Shown: piece by piece, positions 26,172 to 34,639 of the stretch | How the letters are laid out: each line of letters starts with the position of its first letter | Position numbering within the stretch: the stretch's first letter is position 1 | Source of the DNA: Methylobacterium dankookense | Lineage (GTDB): Bacteria; Pseudomonadota; Alphaproteobacteria; Rhizobiales; Beijerinckiaceae | Direction of reading: 5' to 3' | NCBI RefSeq assembly: GCF_902141855.1 | Contig: NZ_CABFVH010000026.1 | Location: 18,394-82,393, forward strand | DNA length: 64,000 nucleotides | Made by a program: the position numbers and the translations under genes | Notes under the pieces: generated by a model | Told to the model about the DNA's origin: nothing | Seen by the model: the letters and a program-made list of their open reading frames with translations, nothing else | The model's database searches: none

Positions 26172-27890
26172 ATGAGCGAAGCGAACCATCAGAACGTCCA
26201 GCGCTTCTCGCATCCGGGCCGCGGCCGGGACAGGGCGCGGCCGGTTCCGAAGGGCCGGCAGGTCGATCCGCGGGCCAAGGTCGAGATCGAGGCGCTGCTC
26301 GGCGACCGCCCGCGCCGGCGCGACCTGCTGATCGAGCACCTGCACCTGATCCAGGACACCTACGGCCAGATCGGCGCCGCCCATCTCGCCGCGCTCGCCG
26401 ACGAGATGCGCCTCGCCTTCGCCGAGGTGTTCGAGACCGCGACCTTCTACGCGCATTTCGACGTGGTGCGGGAAGGCGAGGCCGACATCCCCCGCCTCAC
26501 GGTGCGCGTCTGCGACAGCATCACCTGCGCGATGTTCGGCTCGGAGAAGCTGCTCGAGACCCTGCAGGCGGAGCTGAAAGGCGACGTGCGCGTCGTGCGC
26601 GCGCCCTGCGTCGGCCTCTGCGACCATGCCCCGGCCGTCGAGGTCGGGCACAATTTCCTGCACCGGGCGGATGCGGCCGCCGTGAAGGCGGCGGTGGAGG
26701 CGGGCGACACGCACGCCCACATCCCGGCCTATAGCGATTACGAGGCCTACCGGGCGCAGGGCGGCTACGCCACGCTGGAGCGGATCCGCAGCGGCGAGCT
26801 TCCGGTCGACGCCGTGCTGGACCTGCTCGACGACGGCGGCCTGCGCGGCCTCGGCGGCGCGGGCTTCCCCACGGGCCGCAAATGGCGCTCGGTGCGCGGC
26901 GAGCCCGGCCCGCGCCTGATGGCGGTCAACGCCGACGAGGGCGAGCCCGGCACCTTCAAGGACCAGCTCTACCTCAACACCGATCCGCACCGCTTCCTGG
27001 AGGGCATGCTGATCGGCGCCCACGTGGTCGAGGCGGCCGACATCTACATCTACCTGCGCGACGAGTACCCGATCGCCCGCGAGATCCTGGCCCGCGAGAT
27101 CGCAAAGCTGCCGGAGGGCGGCCCGCGCATCCATCTCCGCCGCGGGGCGGGGGCCTATATCTGCGGCGAGGAATCGTCGCTGATCGAATCGCTCGAAGGC
27201 AAGCGCGGCCTGCCGCGGCACAAGCCGCCCTTCCCCTTCCAGGTCGGCCTGTTCGACCGCCCGACCCTCATCAACAACGTCGAGACCCTGTTCTGGGTGC
27301 GCGATCTGATCGAGCGCGGCGCCGCGTGGTGGAAGGGCCATGGCCGCAACGGGCGCGTGGGCCTGCACTCCTACTCGGTCTCGGGCCGCGTGAAGGAGCC
27401 GGGGGTGAAGCTCGCGCCCGCCGGCCTCACCATCCAGGAGCTGGTCGACGAATATTGCGGCGGCATGGCCGAGGGGCACGCCTTCGCGGCCTACCTCCCG
27501 GGCGGGGCCTCCGGCGGCATCCTGCCGGCGGCGATGAACGACATCCCGCTCGATTTCGGCACGCTGGAGAAATACGGCTGCTTCATCGGTTCGGCTGCCG
27601 TCGTGATCCTCTCGGACAAGGACGACGTGCGCGGCGCGGCGCTGAACCTGATGCGCTTCTTCGAGGACGAGTCCTGCGGCCAGTGCACGCCCTGCCGCTC
27701 GGGCACGCAGAAGGCGCGGGTGTTGATGGAGCAATCGGTCTGGGACACGGGCCTCCTCGCGGAGTTGTCCCAGTGCATGCGCGACGCCTCGATCTGCGGG
27801 CTGGGCCAGGCTGCCTCGAACCCGCTGACCAGCGTCATCACCTATTTCCCGGATCTCTTCCCCGAGCCGCGTCCGATCGCCGCCGAGTGA
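26172..27890 (+). CDS. fdh1B: NAD-dependent formate dehydrogenase, beta subunit (NuoE-NuoF fusion)
   Basis: A 572-residue flavoprotein that passes electrons from the alpha subunit to NAD+. The first ~190 residues are a NuoE-like thioredoxin fold with a 2Fe-2S site ('CDSITC' and 'CVGLC'). The rest is NuoF-like: FMN/NADH loop 'GLGGAGFPTGRKW' near 210, 'NADEGEPGTFKD', 'AYICGEESSLIESLEG', and a 4Fe-4S site 'ESCGQCTPCR' near 495 with a distal Cys in 'ASICGLG'. This fused architecture and length match FDH1 of M. extorquens, the tungsten enzyme, as I recall it; FDH2 uses separate subunits. fdh1A follows 56 bases later. The N-terminal ~30 residues are basic and polar and lack a signal peptide, so it is cytoplasmic. 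Confidence 0.95.
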   Translation: MSEANHQNVQRFSHPGRGRDRARPVPKGRQVDPRAKVEIEALLGDRPRRRDLLIEHLHLIQDTYGQIGAAHLAALADEMRLAFAEVFETATFYAHFDVVREGEADIPRLTVRVCDSITCAMFGSEKLLETLQAELKGDVRVVRAPCVGLCDHAPAVEVGHNFLHRADAAAVKAAVEAGDTHAHIPAYSDYEAYRAQGGYATLERIRSGELPVDAVLDLLDDGGLRGLGGAGFPTGRKWRSVRGEPGPRLMAVNADEGEPGTFKDQLYLNTDPHRFLEGMLIGAHVVEAADIYIYLRDEYPIAREILAREIAKLPEGGPRIHLRRGAGAYICGEESSLIESLEGKRGLPRHKPPFPFQVGLFDRPTLINNVETLFWVRDLIERGAAWWKGHGRNGRVGLHSYSVSGRVKEPGVKLAPAGLTIQELVDEYCGGMAEGHAFAAYLPGGASGGILPAAMNDIPLDFGTLEKYGCFIGSAAVVILSDKDDVRGAALNLMRFFEDESCGQCTPCRSGTQKARVLMEQSVWDTGLLAELSQCMRDASICGLGQAASNPLTSVITYFPDLFPEPRPIAAE

Positions 27891-27946
27891 TGGACGATGC
27901 GGACGAGTGGCACGATAGTTCCGGTATGCGTGTTGGGAGCGGCAGA

Positions 27947-30919
27947 ATGAACGACGGCCCCGATCTCCACGGCAAGGCGACGGACCGGACCGAGGTCCGG
28001 GCGCAGACGCGCCAGGATGCGGGCGGCGCCGCTCCGGAGGCACGGCCCGGCGCGGGGGGCGCCTATTCGCAGGGCGCCAAGGCGGGCGGGCAGGCCTCGC
28101 CCGAGCCGAGCGGGCTCGCCGGCCTGAAGGAGCGGCCCGCGGCGCCGCCCACCATCGCGTTCGAACTCGACGGCGAGACGGTCGAGGCCCGGCCGGGCGA
28201 GACCATCTGGGCGGTCGCCAAGCGCCTCGGCACGCATATCCCGCATCTCTGCCACAAGCCGGAGCCCGGCTACCGGCCGGACGGCAATTGCCGCGCCTGC
28301 ATGGTCGAGATCGAGGGCGAGCGCGTGCTCGCGGCCTCCTGCAAGCGCACGCCCGCCATCGGCATGAAGGTGAAGACCGCTACCGAGCGCGCGGAGAAGG
28401 CCCGCGCCATGGTGATGGAGCTGCTGGTGGCCGACCAGCCGGACCGGGCGACGGCGCACGATCCGACCTCGCATTTCTGGGCCCAGGCCGACTTCGTGGA
28501 GGTCACCGCGAGCCGCTTCCCCGCGGCCGAGCGCTGGCAGGCCGATCCCAGCCACCCGGCCATGCGGGTGAACCTCGACGCCTGCATCCAGTGCAATCTC
28601 TGCGTCCGCGCCTGCCGCGAGGTGCAGGTCAACGACGTGATCGGCATGGCCTACCGCTCGGCCGGCGCGAAGGTGGTGTTCGACTTCGACGACCCGATGG
28701 GCGGCTCGACCTGCGTCGCCTGCGGCGAGTGCGTGCAGGCCTGCCCGACCGGGGCGCTGATGCCCTCGGCCTATCTCGACGCGAACGAGACCCGGGTCGT
28801 CTATCCCGACCGTGAGGTCGCCTCGCTCTGCCCCTATTGCGGCGTCGGTTGCCAGGTCTCCTACAAGGTCAAGGACGAGCGCATCGTCTATGCCGAGGGC
28901 CTGAACGGCCCGGCCAACCACAACCGGCTCTGCGTGAAGGGCCGCTTCGGCTTCGACTACGTCCACCATCCCCACCGGCTGACGAAGCCGCTGGTCCGGC
29001 TCGACAACGCGCCGAAGGACGCGAACGATCAGGTCGATCCGGCCAATCCCTGGACGCATTTCCGCGAAGCCACCTGGGAGGAGGCCCTCGACCGTGCCGC
29101 GGCCGGACTGCGGACAGTCCGTGACAGCCATGGCCGCAAGGCGCTCGCGGGCTTCGGCTCGGCCAAGGGCTCGAACGAGGAGGCCTACCTCTTCCAGAAG
29201 CTGGTCCGCCTCGGCTTCGGCTCGAACAACGTCGACCATTGCACCCGCCTCTGCCACGCCTCCTCGGTGGCGGCCCTGATGGAAGGGCTGAACTCGGGTG
29301 CCGTGACCGCGCCCTTCTCGGCGGCGCTCGACGCCGAGGTGATCATCGTCATCGGCGCCAACCCCACCGTGAACCACCCGGTCGCCGCGACCTTCCTCAA
29401 GAACGCGGTGAAGGAGCGCGGCGCCAAGCTGATCGTGATGGATCCGCGCCGGCAGGTCCTGTCCCGGCACGCCTACAAGCATCTCGCCTTCAAGCCGGGC
29501 TCGGACGTGGCGATGCTTAACGCGATGCTGAACGTCATCATCGAGGAGAAGCTTTACGACGAGCAGTACATCGCCGGGTACACCGAGAACTTCGATGCGC
29601 TGCGGCAGAAGATCGTCGACTTCACGCCCGAGAAGATGGAGGCCGTCTGCGGCATCGATGCCGGGACCCTGCGCGAGGTCGCGCGCCTCTACGCCCGCTC
29701 CAAGGCCTCGATCATCTTCTGGGGCATGGGCATCAGCCAGCACGTCCACGGCACCGACAACTCGCGCTGCCTGATCGCGCTCGCCCTGGTCACCGGCCAG
29801 ATCGGGCGTCCGGGCACCGGCCTGCACCCCCTGCGCGGCCAGAACAACGTGCAGGGCGCCTCCGATGCCGGCCTGATCCCGATGGTCTATCCGGACTACC
29901 AGTCCGTCGAGAAGGCGGCGGTGCGCGAGCTGTTCGAGGCGTTCTGGGGCCAGTCCCTCGATCCGAAGCGCGGGCTCACCGTGGTCGAGATCATGCGGGC
30001 GATCCATGCCGGCGAGATCCGCGGCATGTTCGTCGAGGGCGAGAACCCGGCCATGTCGGATCCCGACCTCAACCATGCCCGGCACGCCCTGGCGATGCTC
30101 GACCATCTCGTGGTGCAGGACCTCTTCCTCACCGAGACGGCCTTCCACGCCGACGTGGTGCTGCCGGCCTCCGCCTTCGCCGAGAAGGCGGGCAGCTTCA
30201 CCAACACCGACCGGCGCGTGCAGATCGCCCGGCCCGTCGTCCCGCCCCCGGGCGACGCGCGCCAGGACTGGTGGATCATCCAGGAGCTCGCCAGGCGGAT
30301 GGGGCTCGACTGGAACTATGCCGGGCCGGCCGACGTGTTCGCCGAGATGGCGCAGGTCATGCCCTCGCTCGCCAACATCACCTGGGAGCGCCTGGAGCGC
30401 GAGGGCGCCGTGACCTACCCGGTCGACGCGCCCGACAAGCCCGGCAACGAGATCATCTTCTACGACGGCTTCCCGACCGAGAGCGGGCGCGCGAAGATCG
30501 TGCCGGCGGCGATCGTGCCCCCGGACGAGGTGCCGGACACCGAGTTCCCGATGGTGCTCTCCACCGGCCGCGTGCTGGAGCACTGGCACACCGGCTCGAT
30601 GACCCGGCGTGCCGGCGTGCTCGACGCGCTGGAGCCCGAGGCGGTGGCCTTCCTGGCCCCGCGCGAGCTCTACCGCCTCGGCCTCGAGCCCGGCATGACG
30701 ATGCGCCTCGAGACGCGCCGCGGCGCCGTCGAGGTGAAGGTCAGGTCCGATCGCGACGTTCCGGACGGCATGGTGTTCATGCCCTTCTGCTACGCGGAAG
30801 CCGCGGCGAACCTCCTCACCAACCCCGCGCTTGACCCGCTCGGCCTGATTCCCGAGTTCAAGTTCTGCGCGGCCCGGGTCTCGCCGGTACAGGCCGCCTC
30901 GCCGATCGCCGCGGAGTGA
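27947..30919 (+). CDS. fdh1A: formate dehydrogenase, W/Mo catalytic alpha subunit
   Basis: A 990-residue cytoplasmic subunit that oxidises formate to CO2. From residue ~65 it has a NuoG-like iron-sulfur head: 2Fe-2S ('HLCHKPE', 'GNCRACMVEI', 'AASCKR'), then 'CIQCNLCVRAC' and 'CVACGECVQACPTGAL'. The catalytic part begins with 'CPYCGVGCQ' (4Fe-4S). The metal ligand is Cys in 'DHCTRLCHASSVAAL', not selenocysteine, next to the conserved His. The C-terminal domain binds the bis-pterin cofactor ('HWHTGSMTRR'). The N-terminal ~60 residues are low-complexity Gly/Ala. I chose ATG 27947 because it has GGGAG seven bases ahead and matches the remembered start of the M. extorquens protein; earlier in-frame ATGs exist at 27890 and 27926. 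Confidence 0.95.
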   Translation: MNDGPDLHGKATDRTEVRAQTRQDAGGAAPEARPGAGGAYSQGAKAGGQASPEPSGLAGLKERPAAPPTIAFELDGETVEARPGETIWAVAKRLGTHIPHLCHKPEPGYRPDGNCRACMVEIEGERVLAASCKRTPAIGMKVKTATERAEKARAMVMELLVADQPDRATAHDPTSHFWAQADFVEVTASRFPAAERWQADPSHPAMRVNLDACIQCNLCVRACREVQVNDVIGMAYRSAGAKVVFDFDDPMGGSTCVACGECVQACPTGALMPSAYLDANETRVVYPDREVASLCPYCGVGCQVSYKVKDERIVYAEGLNGPANHNRLCVKGRFGFDYVHHPHRLTKPLVRLDNAPKDANDQVDPANPWTHFREATWEEALDRAAAGLRTVRDSHGRKALAGFGSAKGSNEEAYLFQKLVRLGFGSNNVDHCTRLCHASSVAALMEGLNSGAVTAPFSAALDAEVIIVIGANPTVNHPVAATFLKNAVKERGAKLIVMDPRRQVLSRHAYKHLAFKPGSDVAMLNAMLNVIIEEKLYDEQYIAGYTENFDALRQKIVDFTPEKMEAVCGIDAGTLREVARLYARSKASIIFWGMGISQHVHGTDNSRCLIALALVTGQIGRPGTGLHPLRGQNNVQGASDAGLIPMVYPDYQSVEKAAVRELFEAFWGQSLDPKRGLTVVEIMRAIHAGEIRGMFVEGENPAMSDPDLNHARHALAMLDHLVVQDLFLTETAFHADVVLPASAFAEKAGSFTNTDRRVQIARPVVPPPGDARQDWWIIQELARRMGLDWNYAGPADVFAEMAQVMPSLANITWERLEREGAVTYPVDAPDKPGNEIIFYDGFPTESGRAKIVPAAIVPPDEVPDTEFPMVLSTGRVLEHWHTGSMTRRAGVLDALEPEAVAFLAPRELYRLGLEPGMTMRLETRRGAVEVKVRSDRDVPDGMVFMPFCYAEAAANLLTNPALDPLGLIPEFKFCAARVSPVQAASPIAAE

Positions 30920-30948
30920 GGGAGGCCGGGCGACGGACGCTTGATCCC

Positions 30949-30976
30949 CGCCCGAGGATGGCGCATCGCTCGGGCG
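30949..30976 (+). promoter_or_regulatory. hairpin between fdh1A and the moeA-like gene
   Basis: An 8-bp perfect stem (CGCCCGAG and its complement) with a 12-base loop starts 30 bases after the fdh1A stop. There is no T-run. It could limit read-through so that maturation genes are made at a lower level than the enzyme. Confidence 0.4.
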
Positions 30977-31044
30977 ATGACGCCAGCCGGAGACCCTTCG
31001 CGGCCCAGCCCCGCGCGCCCGGCCTGGGGAGAGGCCGGACGCCG

Positions 31045-32139
31045 ATGAGCCGATCCGCTTCCGCGGCCCTGGTGCCGCTCGCGGACGCGCTGGCCCTGCT
31101 CCTCGCCGAGGCCGCGCCGGTCGCCCCGCGTGCCGTGCCGCCGGCCGAGGCGGGCGGCCTGATCGCCGCGGCCCCGGTCCTGGCGGGCCGCGACCGGCCT
31201 GAGCGGCGGATCGCGCTGCGCGACGGCTACGCGGTCGAGGCCGCCGCCGTCGGCGGCGCCTCTCCCTACGCGCCCGTGCCCGTCGTTGGAGCGCCGCCCT
31301 GGCTGGAGGCGGGCGAGGCGCTGCCCGCGGGCAGCGATGCCGTGCTCACCCCCGACGGGTTCGCCGATGGCGCCATCGTGGAGGATGTCGCCGCGCGCGA
31401 GGGCACGCGCGGTCCGGGCGAGGACCTCGCCGCCGGCGACACCCTGCTCGCGGCGGGCGAGCGGATCGGACCCCTTCACGTCCTCGCCCTGATCGAGGCG
31501 GGCATCGGCACGGTCGAGATCCGCCAGCCGCGCCTGCGCCTGGTGGTGACCGGCGCGCCCGGGCGGGACGGCCTGTCGCCCGCCCTCCGTGGCCTGATCG
31601 CGGCGCGTGGCGGCCAAGCGGAGATCGTCGCCGCGCCCGACGAGGCCGGAGCCGTCGCCGCGGCGATCGGCGCGGCCGGGGCCGATGCGGTCTTCGTGCT
31701 CGGCGGCAGCGGCCTCGGCCGGACGGACCGGAGCGCGGAGGCCCTGGCGCGGGCTGGGCGGCTCCTCGCCCACGGGATCGCGCTGCGGCCGGGCGAGAGC
31801 GCGGCGATCGGCGCGGCCGGGGGACGCCCGGTCCTGCTGCTGCCGGGGCGCCCCGATGCCGCGCTCGCGGCCTTCCTGGCGCTGGGCGCGCCGCTCCTGG
31901 CGCGGCTCTGCGGCGCGCAGCCGGGACGGGCGGCGATGATGCCGCTGACCCGGAAGATCGCCTCCGTGATCGGGCTTGCCGAGATCGTCTTCGTCCGGTC
32001 CGGCGCGGCCGGAGCCGAACCGCTCGGGGGAGCCGAGCTTCCGCTTCGCCGGTTGATCCGGGCGGACGGGGTCGTCCTGGTCGCGCCCGAGCGCGAGGGC
32101 CATCCCGCGGGCGAGCAGGTCGAGGTCTGGCCGCTGTGA
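31045..32139 (+). CDS. degenerate MoeA-like protein
   Basis: A 364-residue protein with the domain order of MoeA, the enzyme that inserts molybdate or tungstate into molybdopterin. Its key motifs have drifted: the usual 'DGYA' is kept in 'ALRDGYAVEA', but the 'SGGxSxGxxD' loop reads 'LGGSGLGRTDRS' and the 'LPGNP' loop reads 'LLPGRPDAAL'. It is Ala/Gly-rich and probably binds molybdopterin, but may not catalyse insertion alone. It ends in a GTGA overlap with the next moeA gene. GGAGAGG precedes the start at 31045. Confidence 0.8.
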   Translation: MSRSASAALVPLADALALLLAEAAPVAPRAVPPAEAGGLIAAAPVLAGRDRPERRIALRDGYAVEAAAVGGASPYAPVPVVGAPPWLEAGEALPAGSDAVLTPDGFADGAIVEDVAAREGTRGPGEDLAAGDTLLAAGERIGPLHVLALIEAGIGTVEIRQPRLRLVVTGAPGRDGLSPALRGLIAARGGQAEIVAAPDEAGAVAAAIGAAGADAVFVLGGSGLGRTDRSAEALARAGRLLAHGIALRPGESAAIGAAGGRPVLLLPGRPDAALAAFLALGAPLLARLCGAQPGRAAMMPLTRKIASVIGLAEIVFVRSGAAGAEPLGGAELPLRRLIRADGVVLVAPEREGHPAGEQVEVWPL

Positions 32140-34103
32140 GTTCCGAGACACCGAGCGCCTTCGCCGAGCGGCTCGCCGCGGCCTCGCGGCAGGAGCAGTT
32201 CCTCACCGTGCTGAGCCGCGAGGCGGCGCTTGCCGCCTTCCGGACCGCGGTCCCGCACGCGGCCCTGCCGGCCGAGAGCGTGCCGCTCGCCGACGCCCTC
32301 GGCCGGGTGCTCGCCCGGGACGTCGCCTCGCCGATCGACGTCCCGCCCTTCGACCGCGCCCTGGTCGACGGCTTCGCCCTGCGGGCCGCCGACACCGAGG
32401 GCGCCGGCCCCGCCGATCCGCGGCGGCTCGTCCTCAACCGGGAGATCCTGGCCTGCGGCGTGGCGCCGGCCCTGACGGTGGAGGCCGCCACCGCGACGCC
32501 GATCGCCACGGGCGGCGTGATCCCGCGCGGGGCCGACGCGGTGGTGATGGTCGAGCAGACCGAGTTCGAGGGCGAGGCCATCGCGGTGGTGACGGCGGTC
32601 CGGCCCGGGCAGTTCGTGGGCTATGCCGGCGCCGACATGGCCTCGGGCGAGACGGTCCTGCGCAAGGGCGCGGTGATCACCGCCCGCGAGATCGGCATGC
32701 TCGCGGCCTGCGGATTCGCCCTGGTCCCGGTGGTGCGGCGCCCGAAGGTCGGGGTGCTCTCGACGGGCGACGAGCTGGTGGCGCCCGGCGCGCCGCTGCG
32801 CCCGGGCGCGATCTACGATTCGAACGGCGCCATCGTCGCGGCGTCCGTCACCGAGAACGGCGGCGAGCCGGTGCATCTCGGCATCCTGCGCGACGACGAG
32901 GCGGTGCTGGAGGCGGCCCTCCGCGAGGCACTCGGCCGCCACGACCTCGTCGTCCTGTCGGGCGGCACCTCGAAGGGGGCGGGCGACGTCTCGCACCGCA
33001 TCCTCTCCCGCCTCGGCGAGCCCGGCATCCTCGTCCACGGCGTCGCCCTGAAGCCGGGCAAGCCCCTCTGCCTCGCGGTGGCGCAGGGCACCCCGATCGT
33101 CGTGCTGCCGGGCTTCCCGACCTCGGCGATGTTCACCTTCCACGACTTCGTGGTGCCCCTGGTGCGGGCGCTCGCCGGCCTGCCGCCGCGCGAGGAGGAC
33201 GCTGTCGCGGCGGTGCTGCCCCAGCGCCTTCCCTCGGAGCTCGGACGCACCGAGTTCGTGATGGCCTCCCTCGCCCACGGGCCGGAGGGCCTGGTGGCTC
33301 TGCCGCTGCCGAAGGGCTCGGGCTCCGTCACCGCCTTCTCGCAGGCGGACGGCTTCTTCGCGGTGCCGGCCGCCCGCTCGGGCGTGGAGGCGGGCGAGAC
33401 CGTGTCGGTGGTGCGCCTCGGCGCGGGCGTGCGGCCGCCGGACCTCACGATCGTCGGCAGCCACTGCACCGGCCTCGACCGGGTGGTCGGGCTGCTGGCG
33501 GACCGGGGCTATCGCGCCCGGACCATGTGGGTCGGATCGAGCGGCGGCCTCGCGGCCCTGCGCCGGGGCGAGTGCGACCTCGCCGCCATGCACCTCTTCG
33601 ACCCCGAAACCGGCCGCTACAACGCGCCGTTCCTCGCGCCCGGCCTGGCGCTGGCGCCGGGCTGGCGCCGGCTCCAGGGCGTGGTCTTCCGCGCCGGCGA
33701 CCCGCGCTTCGAGGGCCGGGATGCCGCGCGCGCCGTCGCGGCGGCGCTCGCCGACCCGGATGCCGTGATGGTCAACCGCAATGCGGGCTCGGGCACGCGC
33801 CTCCTCGTCGACGGACTCCTGAACGGGAGCCGCCCGGCCGGGTTCTGGAACCAGCCGCGCTCGCACAACGCCGTAGCCGCCGCGGTGGCGCAGGGGCGGG
33901 CGGATTGGGGCGTCGCCATCGCGAGCGTCGCCGAGGCCTACGGGCTCGGCTTCCTGCCGCTCACCGAGGAGCATTACGACCTCGCCTACCGGGAGGCCGA
34001 CCGGGACAAGCCGGCGCTCGCCGCCTTTCTCGACCTCCTTGTCGCCCCCGAGACCGCGGAGGCGCTCCGCGCCCTCGGCTTCCTGCCCGGAGGCCCCGCA
34101 TGA
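32136..34103 (+). CDS. MoeA fused to a periplasmic-binding-protein-like domain
   Basis: A 655-residue fusion. Residues ~1-425 are MoeA ('PPFDRALVDGFAL', 'GVLSTGDELVAPG', 'LSGGTSKGAGDVSHR', 'LPGFPTSAMFTF'). Residues ~430-650 resemble a soluble type 2 binding-protein fold of the kind fused to some MoeA ('IVGSHCTGLDRVVGLLADRGY', 'GSSGGLAALRRGECDLAAMH', 'NRNAGSGTRLLVDGLL', 'WGVAIASVAEAYGLGFLPL'). No signal peptide is present, so the binding domain is cytoplasmic and could hold molybdate, tungstate or a small effector. It starts with GTG overlapping the previous stop and ends with an ATGA overlap with mobB. Confidence 0.88.
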   Translation: MSSETPSAFAERLAAASRQEQFLTVLSREAALAAFRTAVPHAALPAESVPLADALGRVLARDVASPIDVPPFDRALVDGFALRAADTEGAGPADPRRLVLNREILACGVAPALTVEAATATPIATGGVIPRGADAVVMVEQTEFEGEAIAVVTAVRPGQFVGYAGADMASGETVLRKGAVITAREIGMLAACGFALVPVVRRPKVGVLSTGDELVAPGAPLRPGAIYDSNGAIVAASVTENGGEPVHLGILRDDEAVLEAALREALGRHDLVVLSGGTSKGAGDVSHRILSRLGEPGILVHGVALKPGKPLCLAVAQGTPIVVLPGFPTSAMFTFHDFVVPLVRALAGLPPREEDAVAAVLPQRLPSELGRTEFVMASLAHGPEGLVALPLPKGSGSVTAFSQADGFFAVPAARSGVEAGETVSVVRLGAGVRPPDLTIVGSHCTGLDRVVGLLADRGYRARTMWVGSSGGLAALRRGECDLAAMHLFDPETGRYNAPFLAPGLALAPGWRRLQGVVFRAGDPRFEGRDAARAVAAALADPDAVMVNRNAGSGTRLLVDGLLNGSRPAGFWNQPRSHNAVAAAVAQGRADWGVAIASVAEAYGLGFLPLTEEHYDLAYREADRDKPALAAFLDLLVAPETAEALRALGFLPGGPA

Positions 34104-34636
34104 GCGGCCTGCGCGTCATCGGGCTAGCCGGCTGGAGCGGGGCGGGCAAGACCACCCTGCTCGCCCGGCTGATTCCGCTCCTCGTCGCGCGCGGCGTGCG
34201 CGTCGCGACCCTCAAGCACGCCCACCACGCCTTCGATATCGACCAGCCCGGCAAGGATTCGCACGTCCACCGGCAGGCGGGGGCGAGCGAGGTGATCGTC
34301 TCCTCCGCCCGCCGCTGGGCGCAGATCCGCGAAGTGGGGGAGGACGGGGAGGCGGGCCTGCCCGAGCTGCTGCGCCGCCTCGTGCCGGACGGGCTCGCCC
34401 TGGTCGAAGGCTTCAAGCGCGAGGGGCATCCCAAGCTCGAGGTGTTCCGCGCCGCCAACGGGCGTCCTCCGCTCCATCCCGAGGATCCCCGCATCGTCGC
34501 CATCGCCAGCGACAGGCCCTTCCCGGAGGCCGGGCGGCCGGTGGTCCCGCTCGACGATGTCGAGGCGATCGCCGACCTCGTCCTCGCCCGGGCCGAGCCC
34601 CTCGACGCGGTTCTCGCCAGGCTGGAGACTCCCTGA
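34100..34636 (+). CDS. mobB: molybdopterin-guanine dinucleotide biosynthesis adaptor MobB
   Basis: A 178-residue P-loop GTPase ('GLAGWSGAGKTTLLARLI') with 'VATLKHAHHAFDIDQPGKDSHVHR', 'GASEVIVSSARRWA' and 'LALVEGFKREGHPKLEVFR', all standard in MobB. It assists MobA in attaching GMP to molybdopterin, which gives the bis-MGD form needed by formate dehydrogenase. MobA itself is not in the window. The ATGA overlap with the upstream gene and 3-base gap to moeA show operon structure. Confidence 0.93.
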   Translation: MSGLRVIGLAGWSGAGKTTLLARLIPLLVARGVRVATLKHAHHAFDIDQPGKDSHVHRQAGASEVIVSSARRWAQIREVGEDGEAGLPELLRRLVPDGLALVEGFKREGHPKLEVFRAANGRPPLHPEDPRIVAIASDRPFPEAGRPVVPLDDVEAIADLVLARAEPLDAVLARLETP

Positions 34637-34639
34637 GCC

